Source: Ramlibacter sp. (GTDB lineage Bacteria > Pseudomonadota > Gammaproteobacteria > Burkholderiales > Burkholderiaceae_C). From it: a stretch of 58,750 nucleotides of DNA. The notes beneath the pieces are model-generated. The model was given only the letters and a program-made list of their open reading frames with translations. It searched no databases and was not told where the DNA came from. The position numbers were made by a program, and so were the translations under genes. This document shows, one piece after another, positions 27,348 through 36,530 of this stretch (the stretch's first letter is position 1; the number at the start of each line of letters is the position of its first letter). The stretch is taken from NCBI GenBank assembly GCA_028291885.1, contig JAQGNJ010000027.1:1-58750 (forward strand), read 5' to 3'.

Positions 27348-30166
27348 AGGTGCCCGGGTTTCTTGTCTTCCGGATCGGTGCTGCCGTCTCCGGCCGAAGG
27401 AGCGCCCGAACCGGCCGGCCTGGCGAAGGCCGCGGTCTTCGCGAAGGCGTCGACCTCTCCAGCCTCCAGCTGTTGGCCGGAATCATAGCCGGGCTCGGCG
27501 CTCGTCAGGATGGCGCTCCCGGCGCCGGCCGCGAACGCGCTTGCGCCGTCGATGGCTGCACTCTGCATCGCCGTTGTTTTCCCGGACCCGGCGGGGGAGT
27601 CCCCCGCAGCCGGAGCAACAGCGGACCTGGAAGGTGCCGTGGCACTGGCGCCTCCGGCCATGGCCGCCAGAACCGCACGCAGGTCATTCGCGAAAGCATC
27701 GCCGTCCTGGTAGCGGTCTTCCGACCGCTTTGCCAGCGACCTCGTGACCACCTGCGCGAGCTGGTCGGAGATGTCGCCGCGGACGACGCGGATGTCGGGC
27801 ACCTCCTCGTTCGCGATCTTGTACATCAGCTCCGCCATCGAGTCGCCGCGGAAGGGAAGCACGCCCGTCAGCATCTGGTACAGCATCACGCCCAGCGAAT
27901 ACAGGTCGGAGCGACCGTCCACTTTCTTGCCGGCAATCTGCTCGGGCGACATGAAGCTGGGCGTGCCGAGCACCAGCCCGGTCTTGGTCTTGCTCGAGTC
28001 CGTGATGCGCGCGATGCCGAAGTCCGTCACCTTGACGGTGTCGCTGTCGACCTCGTACATGATGTTGGCGGGCTTGATGTCCCGGTGCACGACGTTCTGC
28101 CGGTGGGCATAGGCCAGCGCCTCGGCCACGCGGGCGACGATGGACAGCACCTTGGCCGCCGGCAGCAGGTTGCCGCCCTTGCAGAAGTCCACCAGGTCGC
28201 GGCCCTTGAGGAACTCCATGGCGATGTACGCCAGGTCGTGCTCTTCGCCGGCATCGAAAATCGTGACGATGTTCTGGTGCTGCAGCCGGCCGGCCGTCTC
28301 TGCCTCGCGGAAAAACCGCTCCCTGGCGTCGGTCAGTTCCTCGCCTTCGAACTCCTGGCTCAGGGCCATCGTCTTGATCGCCACGACACGCCCGATCTTC
28401 GGGTCCTTGCCGAGGTAGACCACGCCCATGGCGCCCTTGCCCAGCTCCTTTTCCACCCGGTAGCGGCCCAGCATCGGCTTTTCCACCGCGCCGCCATCGA
28501 GCAGCATCGTGCCGCCGGGATGGGCGCCGCCGCCGCCCAGGATGACCGTTTCGGACAGGTTCTTCGCACGATTGAGCTTGGACTGCAGGTCCTTGTAGTC
28601 CTTTTTCCAGGCGGCCATGTGCTCGTAGATCGCCTGCGCCTTGTTGAACTGGCGCTTGCGTTCGAAGTCGAGCGCCAGGTTGTAAAGGTTCTCCATCAGC
28701 GAGTCACTCATGGGCGCGCGCCGGAAGCGGTCGAAAGCCATGTCCAGCTGGCCCTGGCCCTGCAGCGCGAGTCCCATCATGCGGTTGGTCTCGGCCGATT
28801 CCTCGTCGGACTTGAGCTTGCCGGCTTCCGTCATCAGGAAGCGCTTGGTGGTGATCGCCAGATGGCCGATCACCAGCAGCGTTGCGGGGAACACCAGCTT
28901 CAGCCACAGCGAGGCGCCGGCCAGGAGTCCGAATTCGGCGCCGAGCAGGCCGACGAACAGCGCGGCGCTGATCGCTCCCGCCATTCCGGCGGAAAGCCGC
29001 GGCAGGGCCGCGATCAGGTAGGCCGCGACCAGCAGGAAAACGCCCATCGCGGCCAGGGTGGCCCAGGCCGGCTGCACGATGAACTGTTCGCCCAGGATGC
29101 TGGAGGTGGTGTGGGCGAGCATCTCCGCCGGGGTCAATCCCGCATAGCCTGGCGCCGGAAACAGTGCGCCGACTCCGGCCGCAGTGGCCCCGATCACGAC
29201 GATCTTGTCGGTGTACCTGGAAGCCGGGATCCTGCCGCTCAGGACGTCGTAGAACGAGTCGATCGCGAAGGCCGGCTTGCCGTCGCGTCCCCGGTAGAAC
29301 TGCGGCAGCATGCGCGCGCCTTCGTCCGTCTTCACCCGCAGCTTGCCGATCTGCACCGACTCGCCCGGGTGCAGCTTGATGTCGGCAGGGCCCAGGTTCA
29401 GGCTGCTTGCCGCCGCGAGCAGCGCCATCGAGGGCACGGCCTTGCCGTAATAGTTGACCAGCAGCGCCTCCTGCCGCACCGAGCCGTCCACGTCGTTCAA
29501 CTGGTTCAGATGGCCGACGCCGGCGGCTGCATTGCCGATCACGTCGATCGGCTGCTGGCCGCGCACCGCCGGCTCCGCAAAACCATCGCTCTCGTCGATC
29601 GCGCTTTTCAGGGCGAAGGCCGGCAGCGGCTTGTCGGGTTTGCCCAGCGGCTCCGCCAGCTCGAACACCGACGGGATCAGCACGTTGCCGGCCTTGGACA
29701 TGCTCGCCGCCAGCTTGGAATCCGTGTCCAGCGCCGCCTCCGCCTCGGAGATCACCTTCCCGAGCTGCTGGGTGACGGCGCTCGGCTCCGACTGCGCCAG
29801 CGCCTCTTTCATCCTGCGGATGAACACCATGCCCCGATCCGTCTGCGGCTCGAAGAAGAACACGGTGTGGACAATGGTCTTGGCCCTGGCGGCCGACAGC
29901 ATGTCGATCAGTTGCGCGTGGACGTCGCGCGTCCAGGGCCAGCGGCCGATGTTGCGGATGCTCTGGTCGTCGATGGCGATGATCGCGATCCGGTCCGAGG
30001 GTTGCCGGCCGCTGCTGGTGCTCGCGTAGTCGTAGAAGCGGCGTTCCAGCGTCTCGATGGTGTCCGTCGACCTGTGGAAGATCCAGACCGCCAGCACGAT
30101 CAGCACGGCCACGAACCAGTCCCGGCGCCAGAACTGTCCGCGTTTAGCCGATGACGATGTGCTCAC
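27344..30166 (-). CDS. CHASE2-domain Ser/Thr protein kinase
   Basis: A 940-residue eukaryotic-like receptor kinase. TM1 about 15-33; periplasmic CHASE2 sensor about 45-340 ('SDRIAIIAIDDQSIRNIGRW', 'PASRYTDKIVVIGATAAG'); three TM helices about 365-440; a helical TPR-like stretch about 455-535. The kinase domain about 565-840 has P-loop 'LGKGAMGVVYLG', Lys in 'VVAIKTM', 'HRDIKPANIM' about 694, 'VTDFGIAR' about 714 and 'GTPSFMSPEQ'. A low-complexity Ala/Ser/Gly tail of about 100 residues follows and may carry phosphosites. GTG start with an upstream AGAGGG. It heads the six-gene operon that runs to 20344. Confidence 0.9.
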   Translation of the reverse strand: MSTSSSAKRGQFWRRDWFVAVLIVLAVWIFHRSTDTIETLERRFYDYASTSSGRQPSDRIAIIAIDDQSIRNIGRWPWTRDVHAQLIDMLSAARAKTIVHTVFFFEPQTDRGMVFIRRMKEALAQSEPSAVTQQLGKVISEAEAALDTDSKLAASMSKAGNVLIPSVFELAEPLGKPDKPLPAFALKSAIDESDGFAEPAVRGQQPIDVIGNAAAGVGHLNQLNDVDGSVRQEALLVNYYGKAVPSMALLAAASSLNLGPADIKLHPGESVQIGKLRVKTDEGARMLPQFYRGRDGKPAFAIDSFYDVLSGRIPASRYTDKIVVIGATAAGVGALFPAPGYAGLTPAEMLAHTTSSILGEQFIVQPAWATLAAMGVFLLVAAYLIAALPRLSAGMAGAISAALFVGLLGAEFGLLAGASLWLKLVFPATLLVIGHLAITTKRFLMTEAGKLKSDEESAETNRMMGLALQGQGQLDMAFDRFRRAPMSDSLMENLYNLALDFERKRQFNKAQAIYEHMAAWKKDYKDLQSKLNRAKNLSETVILGGGGAHPGGTMLLDGGAVEKPMLGRYRVEKELGKGAMGVVYLGKDPKIGRVVAIKTMALSQEFEGEELTDARERFFREAETAGRLQHQNIVTIFDAGEEHDLAYIAMEFLKGRDLVDFCKGGNLLPAAKVLSIVARVAEALAYAHRQNVVHRDIKPANIMYEVDSDTVKVTDFGIARITDSSKTKTGLVLGTPSFMSPEQIAGKKVDGRSDLYSLGVMLYQMLTGVLPFRGDSMAELMYKIANEEVPDIRVVRGDISDQLAQVVTRSLAKRSEDRYQDGDAFANDLRAVLAAMAGGASATAPSRSAVAPAAGDSPAGSGKTTAMQSAAIDGASAFAAGAGSAILTSAEPGYDSGQQLEAGEVDAFAKTAAFARPAGSGAPSAGDGSTDPEDKKPGHL

Positions 30167-30330
30167 TTCCCCTGCCCTCTGAACAGATAGCCGATCCGTC
30201 CTGTGTTTCTATCCACAGGCATCCAAGCCGCACGCCCAGGAGGGTGCAGGTCTCCCGGCCAAGACGTTAACAGAGGGACCGAGGGGGAACAAGCGACTTC
30301 GGCGCGCCGTTCTAACGTTTCGTTGCAAAT

Positions 30331-30359
30331 GTGCACAGGCGGTCCAGCTGCCTGTGCAC
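30331..30359 (-). terminator. Hairpin after the second terC gene
   Basis: Perfect 10-bp inverted repeat gtgcacaggc / gcctgtgcac with a 9-nt loop, starting 6 nt past the stop of the minus-strand TerC gene and followed on that strand by ATTTGC. A plausible intrinsic terminator, although the T-tract is short. The remaining 170 bases up to the kinase gene hold nothing else I can identify. Confidence 0.55.
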
Positions 30360-30365
30360 GCACCT

Positions 30366-31052
30366 TCAGGCCGGGTGTTGCTGCCGTGCGCGCGCCTGGA
30401 CCAGCTTGCCAAGCAAGATGACCAGCGCGGCGCCCGCTGCGGCGGCGACGTAGTGAACCCACCCGTTGGCGGCGACGTAGTCCCGGAAGATGAAGTCGCT
30501 GGCGATGGTCTCGCCGCCGACCCAGCCGATCAGGGCGGCGCCGAGCACGACGATGATCGGGAAGCGTTCCATCAGCTTGATCATCAGCGTGCTGCCGAAG
30601 ATCACGAGCGGGATGCTGATGGCCAGGCCCAGGATCAGCAGCAGGAAGCTGCCCTTCGCGGCGGCGGCCACGGCGATCACGTTGTCCAGGCTCATCACCA
30701 GGTCGGCGATCAGGATGGTGCGCACCGCCGCCAGCAGGCTGCCGTGCTCCTTGGCCGCGCCTTCGCCTTCGTCCTCGTCGCCGAGCAACTGGACACCGAT
30801 CCACAGCAGCAGCAGGCCGCCGACGATCTGCAGGTACGGCATGGCGAGCAACTGCACCGCGACGATGGTCAGCAGGATCCGCAGGACGACCGCCGCGCCG
30901 GAGCCGAAGAGGACGGCCATGCGCTGTTGATGAGGGGGAAGGGAGCGGGCCGCGAGCGCGATCACGACGGCGTTGTCACCCGACAGGATGATGTTGATCC
31001 AGATGATCTTGACCAGCCCGATCCAGAAGTCGGTGCTCTGCAGGAATTCCAT
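30366..31052 (-). CDS. TerC family membrane protein (second paralogue)
   Basis: A 228-residue polytopic membrane protein with seven hydrophobic segments and both TerC repeats: 'NIILSGDNAVVIALAARSLP' and 'IADLVMSLDNVIAVAAAA'. A charged loop ('GDEDEGEGAAKEHG') separates the halves, as in the riboswitch-controlled paralogue at 11754, but the two differ elsewhere. The 120-bp gap upstream, which also holds the sucD hairpin, has no room for a yybP-ykoY element, so Mn2+ control by riboswitch is not expected. Metal export or calcium/manganese handling is the family-level guess. Placement downstream of sucCD is common in Comamonadaceae. Confidence 0.85.
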   Translation of the reverse strand: MEFLQSTDFWIGLVKIIWINIILSGDNAVVIALAARSLPPHQQRMAVLFGSGAAVVLRILLTIVAVQLLAMPYLQIVGGLLLLWIGVQLLGDEDEGEGAAKEHGSLLAAVRTILIADLVMSLDNVIAVAAAAKGSFLLLILGLAISIPLVIFGSTLMIKLMERFPIIVVLGAALIGWVGGETIASDFIFRDYVAANGWVHYVAAAAGAALVILLGKLVQARARQQHPA

Positions 31053-31077
31053 GTGCTTTCTCCAATGTTATGAATAC

Positions 31078-31113
31078 GAAAAGCGCCCAAAACCGGGGTT
31101 TCGAGCGCTTTTC
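31078..31113. terminator. Hairpin between sucD and terC, T-run on the plus strand
   Basis: Inverted repeat gaaaagcgc / gcgcttttc with an internal aaacc/ggttt pairing, 58 nt past the sucD stop. On the plus strand six T follow directly. On the minus strand, the direction of sucD, the stem itself ends in cttttc. It probably ends the sucCD transcript; the next minus-strand gene, terC, would then need its own promoter in the last 25 bp or read-through. Confidence 0.65.
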
Positions 31114-31171
31114 TTTTTTATGGAAGCCGCAGTTTAACGGCCGCGAAGGAGCGGCCAGTCCGTATTTGTGC

Positions 31172-32065
31172 TTACAGCATTGCCTTGAGCAGCCTGGCCA
31201 TCTCGGACGGATTGCGAGTGACCTTGAAGCCGCACTCTTCCATGATGGCGAGCTTGGCGTCCGCGGTGTCGGCGCCGCCGGAGATCAGCGCGCCGGCGTG
31301 GCCCATGCGCTTGCCGGCGGGCGCGGTGACGCCCGCGATGAAGCCCACGATCGGCTTCTTCATGTTGTCCTTGCACCAGCGCGCCGCGTCCGCTTCGTCG
31401 GGGCCGCCGATCTCGCCGATCATGATCACGGCGTCCGTTTCCGGATCGTCGTTGAAGGCCTTCATCACGTCGATGTGCTTGAGGCCGTTGATCGGGTCGC
31501 CGCCGATGCCGACGGCGCTGGACTGGCCCAGGCCGATCTCGGTCAGCTGCGCGACCGCTTCATAGGTCAGCGTGCCGGAGCGGCTGACGACGCCGATGCG
31601 GCCCTTGCGGTGGATGTGGCCCGGCATGATGCCGATCTTGATCTCGTCCGGCGTGATCAGGCCGGGGCAGTTCGGGCCGAGCAGCAGCGTCTTCTTGCCG
31701 CCGGCGGCTTCCTTGGCCTTCATGCGGTTGCGCACTACGAGCATGTCGCGCACCGGGATCCCTTCGGTGATGCAGATCGCCAGGTCGAGGTCGGCCTCGA
31801 CGGCTTCCCAGATCGCGGCGGCCGCGCCTGCCGGCGGCACGTAGATCACGGAAACCGTGGCGCCGGTCTCCTTGGCCGCTTCCTTGACCGACGCATAGAT
31901 CGGGATGTTGAAGATCGACTCGCCGGCCTTCTTCGGGTTCACGCCGGCGACGAAGGCGTTCTTGCCGTTCGCGTATTCCTGGCACTTCTCGGTGTGGAAC
32001 TGCCCGGTCTTGCCGGTGATGCCCTGGGTGATGACCTTGGTGTCTTTGTTGATGTAGATCGACAT
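31172..32065 (-). CDS. sucD: Succinyl-CoA synthetase alpha subunit
   Basis: TCA-cycle enzyme subunit that binds CoA and carries the phosphohistidine; with SucC it makes succinate, CoA and ATP/GTP from succinyl-CoA. 'TQGITGKTGQFHTE' (CoA-binding loop), 'GPNCPGLITPDE', 'GVVSRSGTLTYEA' and 'GKRMGHAGALISGG' with His256 are all present. 297 residues is normal. It follows sucC by 52 bp. Confidence 0.97.
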   Translation of the reverse strand: MSIYINKDTKVITQGITGKTGQFHTEKCQEYANGKNAFVAGVNPKKAGESIFNIPIYASVKEAAKETGATVSVIYVPPAGAAAAIWEAVEADLDLAICITEGIPVRDMLVVRNRMKAKEAAGGKKTLLLGPNCPGLITPDEIKIGIMPGHIHRKGRIGVVSRSGTLTYEAVAQLTEIGLGQSSAVGIGGDPINGLKHIDVMKAFNDDPETDAVIMIGEIGGPDEADAARWCKDNMKKPIVGFIAGVTAPAGKRMGHAGALISGGADTADAKLAIMEECGFKVTRNPSEMARLLKAML

Positions 32066-32117
32066 GAATTTTTTTCCTAATCAGTTGAGGACGCAGCTGA
32101 AGCCCTGTCCCCCAAGG

Positions 32118-33278
<1,161 letters not shown>

Positions 33279-33435
33279 GAGGTCTCTCTGGAGGATCGGG
33301 TGGAATTTTGGTGCCCGGGGCGTGGCGCGGGCCCCCGGCAGGCTGCATGGAGCAGCCGTGAACTGTATCATGGTGCGATGCACAAACAGAGTGCGGCGCG
33401 TGGCGTCACGCTACGCACTTTCCACAGGAGAAACG

Positions 33436-34359
33436 ATGCCCAGGGTGTTCATCGACGGTGAAGCCGGAACGACCGGTTTGCAGATTCGCGAGCGGCTCGA
33501 AAAGATGCCGCAGATCGACTTGGTCAGCATCGCGCCCGAGCGACGCAAGGACCCGCAGGCCAAGCGCGAACTCATGTCCACGGTCGACCTGGTGATCCTC
33601 TGCCTGCACGACGACGCGGCACGCGAGTCGGCCGCGATGGTCGACGAGATCGAGAAGTCGTCCGGCCGTCCCGGCCCCAAGCTGATCGACGCCTCCACGG
33701 CGCATCGCACGGCCGAGGGCTGGGTCTTCGGCTTTCCGGAACTTGCGCCCGGCCAGCGCGAAGCAGTGGCGAAAGCGCGCCGCGTGAGCAACCCCGGTTG
33801 CTACTCGACGGGCGCGATCGCATTGCTGCGGCCGCTGGTGGACGCCGGCCTGCTGCCCAGGGACTACCCGGTCGTGCTGCCCTCGGTCAGCGGCTACTCG
33901 GGCGGCGGGCGCAGCATGATCGAAGCCCACGAAGCCGGCACGGCGCCGGCCTTCGAGGTCTACGGCCTGGGCCTGAAGCACAAGCATGTTCCGGAGATCC
34001 TCAAGTACACGGGCCTCGCGCGCCGGCCGATCTTCATTCCGGCGGTGGGCAGCTTCCGCCAGGGCATGCTGGTGGAGCTGCCGCTGCACCTGGAAACGCT
34101 GCCCGGCCAGCCGAAGCTGAAGGACCTGCACGACGCGCTCGCAAAGCACTACGCCGGCAGCGAATGGATCACGGTCCAGGCGCCGACCGAAGACGGCAAG
34201 CTCGAACCCGAGGCGCTCAACGACAGCAACAGGATGGAGCTGCGGGTCTACGGCAGCGACGAGTTGCGCCAGGCCGTCGTGATCGCCCGGCTGGACAACC
34301 TGGGCAAGGGCGCGAGCGGAGCCGCGGTGCAGAACCTCAAGCTGATGCTGGGCCTGTAG
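33436..34359 (+). CDS. argC: N-acetyl-gamma-glutamyl-phosphate reductase (short, type 2)
   Basis: Arginine biosynthesis enzyme reducing N-acetylglutamyl phosphate with NADPH. '[19 protein letters not shown]' is the N-terminal nucleotide-binding loop of the short ArgC class; '[19 protein letters not shown]' carries the catalytic Cys; '[12 protein letters not shown]' supplies the catalytic His region. The 307-residue length matches the type 2 family rather than the 340-residue type. GGAG precedes the ATG. It converges on recX, and both stop codons lie in one palindrome. Confidence 0.93.
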   Translation: MPRVFIDGEAGTTGLQIRERLEKMPQIDLVSIAPERRKDPQAKRELMSTVDLVILCLHDDAARESAAMVDEIEKSSGRPGPKLIDASTAHRTAEGWVFGFPELAPGQREAVAKARRVSNPGCYSTGAIALLRPLVDAGLLPRDYPVVLPSVSGYSGGGRSMIEAHEAGTAPAFEVYGLGLKHKHVPEILKYTGLARRPIFIPAVGSFRQGMLVELPLHLETLPGQPKLKDLHDALAKHYAGSEWITVQAPTEDGKLEPEALNDSNRMELRVYGSDELRQAVVIARLDNLGKGASGAAVQNLKLMLGL

Positions 34360-34373
34360 CCCGGCTACAGGCC
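34351..34373. terminator. Palindrome containing the stop codons of argC and recX
   Basis: ggcctgtagcc - c - ggctacaggcc is a perfect 11-bp inverted repeat. Each arm encodes the last codons and stop of one of the convergent genes (both end ...Gly-Leu-TAG). It may fold in either transcript as a compact bidirectional terminator or RNA end protector, but has no T-tract. Confidence 0.5.
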
Positions 34374-34826
34374 TTCGTCAGGCTCGCTGCCGGAAAGGAC
34401 CCGGCGCACCACTTCGCCGTCGAAGCCGCGCGCCGCCAGAAAGCGCGCCTGCTTGCCGCGCGCGGCCGCATCCGCCGGCAACGCCTCGAACTTGCGGGCC
34501 CAGACCTCGCGGGCCCGGGCCAGTTCGCTGGACTTGAGCTTCGCCAGCGCGTCCGACACCTTGTCGGCATCCAATCCCTTGGACTGCAGCTCCTGCCGGA
34601 TCCGCAGCGCGCCGAGCTTGGCCGAGCGGCGATGCACGACCGAGTCGACGACGCGCTGCTCGTTGATGAAATCCCTGGCCTGCAATTCATCGAGGACACG
34701 GGCCAGCTGCCCCGGCTCCTCTTCATGCGCCGCGAGTTTTCTTTCCAGCTCGGCCCTTGAGTGCTCGCGGCCGCTCAGCAGGCGCAGCGCCCGGCCCTTC
34801 AGCGACAGCGGTCCCAGCAGCGGCAT
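34365..34826 (-). CDS. recX: Recombination regulatory protein RecX
   Basis: Modulator that inhibits RecA filament growth. The 153-residue product has the three-helix repeats typical of RecX: 'ALRLLSGREHSRAELERKL', 'VLDELQARDFINEQRVVDS' and 'SAKLGALRIRQELQSKGLD', plus a C-terminal repeat 'GKQARFLAARGFDGEVVRRV'. The ATG at 34826 has GGGGAG upstream, 19 bp after the recA stop, so it is in the recA operon. It remains intact although recA is interrupted. Confidence 0.92.
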   Translation of the reverse strand: MPLLGPLSLKGRALRLLSGREHSRAELERKLAAHEEEPGQLARVLDELQARDFINEQRVVDSVVHRRSAKLGALRIRQELQSKGLDADKVSDALAKLKSSELARAREVWARKFEALPADAAARGKQARFLAARGFDGEVVRRVLSGSEPDEGL

Positions 34827-34845
34827 CGCGAGCTCCCCGAGTGAG

Positions 34846-35901
34846 TCAGGCTTCCTCGACGTCGGCCGGCAGCAGCGGGATGTTCAGCGATTCGCGGACC
34901 TTGTTCTCGATCTCGCGGGCCAGCGCCGGGTTCTCGCGCAGGAATTCGCGTGCGTTGTCGCGGCCCTGGCCGATCTTCTCGCCGTTGTAGGCGTACCAGG
35001 CGCCCGACTTTTCGAGGATGCGCGCGGTGACGCCCATGTCGATGATCTCGCCATGGCGGCTGATGCCTTCGCCGAACAGGATGTCGAACTCCGCCGTCTT
35101 GAACGGCGGCGCCACCTAGTTCTTCACCACCTTGACCTTGGTCTCGTTGCCGATCGCCTCTTCGCCCTTCTTGATCGTGCCGGTGCGGCGGATGTCCAGC
35201 CGCACCGAGGCGTAGAACTTCAGCGCGTTGCCGCCGGTCGTGGTTTCGGGGCTGCCGAACATGACGCCGATCTTCATGCGGATCTGGTTGATGAAGATCA
35301 CCATGCAGTTGGTCTTCTTGATCGAGGCGGTGAGCTTGCGCAGCGCCTGGCTCATGAGCCGGGCCTGCAGGCCGGGCAGCGAATCGCCCATCTCGCCTTC
35401 GATTTCGGCCTTGGGCGTGAGCGCGGCGACCGAGTCGATGACGATCAGGTCCACCGCGCCGGAGCGCACCAGGCTGTCGACGATCTCGAGTGCCTGTTCG
35501 CCGGTGTCCGGCTGGCTGATCAGCAGGTCGGACAGGTTGACGCCCAGCTTCTGCGCGTACTGCACGTCGAGCGCATGCTCGGCGTCGACGAAGGCGCAGG
35601 TGCCGGCCTGGCGCTGCATCTCGGCGATGACCTGCAGCGTAAGCGTGGTCTTGCCCGAGGATTCCGGCCCGTAGATCTCGATCACGCGGCCGCGCGGCAG
35701 GCCGCCGACGCCCAGCGCGATGTCCAGCCCCAGCGATCCGGTGGAGACCACCTGGATGTCCTCGAGCTTCTCGCCTTCGCCGAGCCGCATGATCGTGCCC
35801 TTGCCGAATTGCTTTTCGATCTGGGCCAGCGCGACCTGCAGCGCCTTGCCGCGCTCGCTGTCCGCTGCGCCGATCCGGGTTCCCTTGACCTGTGCATCCA
35901 T
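34846..35901 (-). pseudogene. recA: Recombinase RecA, interrupted by one in-frame amber codon
   Basis: The DNA strand-exchange and SOS co-protease RecA. Residues 1-261 are intact and strongly conserved: '[14 protein letters not shown]' (Walker A), '[17 protein letters not shown]' (Walker B), '[20 protein letters not shown]' (L2 region). Codon 262 is TAG where RecA has the Lys of 'VVKNKVAPPF'; after it the frame continues undisturbed as '[19 protein letters not shown]' to 'LPADVEEA'. So one substitution (AAG to TAG) splits a normal 351-codon gene. The lost lysine corresponds to E. coli Lys250 at the ATP-bearing subunit interface. A product ending there would lack the C-terminal domain. A sequencing error is the main alternative. 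Confidence 0.9.
35116..35118 (-). other. In-frame TAG codon in recA
   Basis: The minus strand reads ...GTG AAG AAC TAG GTG GCG... A single T-for-A change at plus position 35118 would restore AAG (Lys); all neighbouring lysines here are AAG. No nearby frameshift, repeat or composition change accompanies it. Confidence 0.95.
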
Positions 35902-35962
35902 GTGAATTCCCCTTGTGAATCAATAAGTTGAGTGATCTGGATCCAGTGGTGTTTTGAACAGG

Positions 35963-35978
35963 CTGGATGCTTGATCAG
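35963..35978 (-). promoter_or_regulatory. LexA-box-like site upstream of recA
   Basis: On the minus strand TACTGATCAAGCATCCAG contains CTG-N10-CAG, the spacing of the LexA (SOS) box CTGT-N8-ACAG, and shares the TACTG...AGCAT.CAG skeleton of the E. coli recA operator. It lies about 60 nt before the recA start codon. The inner bases deviate from consensus, so this is a candidate. Confidence 0.5.
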
Positions 35979-36044
35979 TAATGTAACGCCGCAGCTTGGT
36001 TGAAGTAAACGCGTTTTTTCGTCAGTTTGCCTTACCATCTGCGG

Positions 36045-36530
36045 ATGACCACGGAAGCGCTTTCAGAGACTCGCCGGCAGACCCATCTGGGCCGCCTTCT
36101 CGGCCATTCGATGCGGCGCTTCGACGAGCGTGTGCTGCACCTCATGGCGCACAACGTCGACGTCCCGCTGGCCCTGTCCAACCTCGCTGCGCGGGCGCAG
36201 GTGAGCGCCGCCCACATCCACATCACCCGCCACCTCGCGGTCGAAGGCGCGCGCCTGACCGACCTGGCGCAGAGCGCGGGCATGAGCAAGCAGGCGATGG
36301 GCGACCTGGTCGACCAGTGCGAAGCCTGGGGACTGGTGCGCCGCGAGAGCGACAGCCGCGACGCCCGCGCCCGGCTGGTGCGCTTCACGCCGATCGGCCT
36401 GGCCTGGCTGCAGGCCTTCAAGGAGGCGGTGGCGCAGGCCGAGGCGGAATTCCGCGCCGAAGTGGGCGACGAGATCGCGACCGTGGTGGCGATCGGGCTG
36501 GAGGCCTACGCCGGCGGCACGGCGACCTGA
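36045..36530 (+). CDS. MarR family transcriptional regulator
   Basis: A 161-residue winged-helix regulator. 'HIHITRHLAVEGARLTDLA' and 'QSAGMSKQAMGDLVDQCEAWGLV' are the recognition helix-turn-helix, followed by the wing 'RRESDSRDARARLVRFTPIG'. MarR proteins usually repress a neighbouring efflux or catabolic gene and respond to phenolic ligands; here no obvious adjacent target is seen. ATG 36045 fits the family; a TTG six codons upstream is the alternative. It overlaps the convergent LysR gene by 25 nt. Confidence 0.85.
   Translation: MTTEALSETRRQTHLGRLLGHSMRRFDERVLHLMAHNVDVPLALSNLAARAQVSAAHIHITRHLAVEGARLTDLAQSAGMSKQAMGDLVDQCEAWGLVRRESDSRDARARLVRFTPIGLAWLQAFKEAVAQAEAEFRAEVGDEIATVVAIGLEAYAGGTAT

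Noticed and set aside
34846-35115. The recA C-terminal part as an independent small gene starting at GTG 35115
   Set aside because: It has no ribosome site and begins directly after the amber codon in the same frame; it is the rest of RecA.
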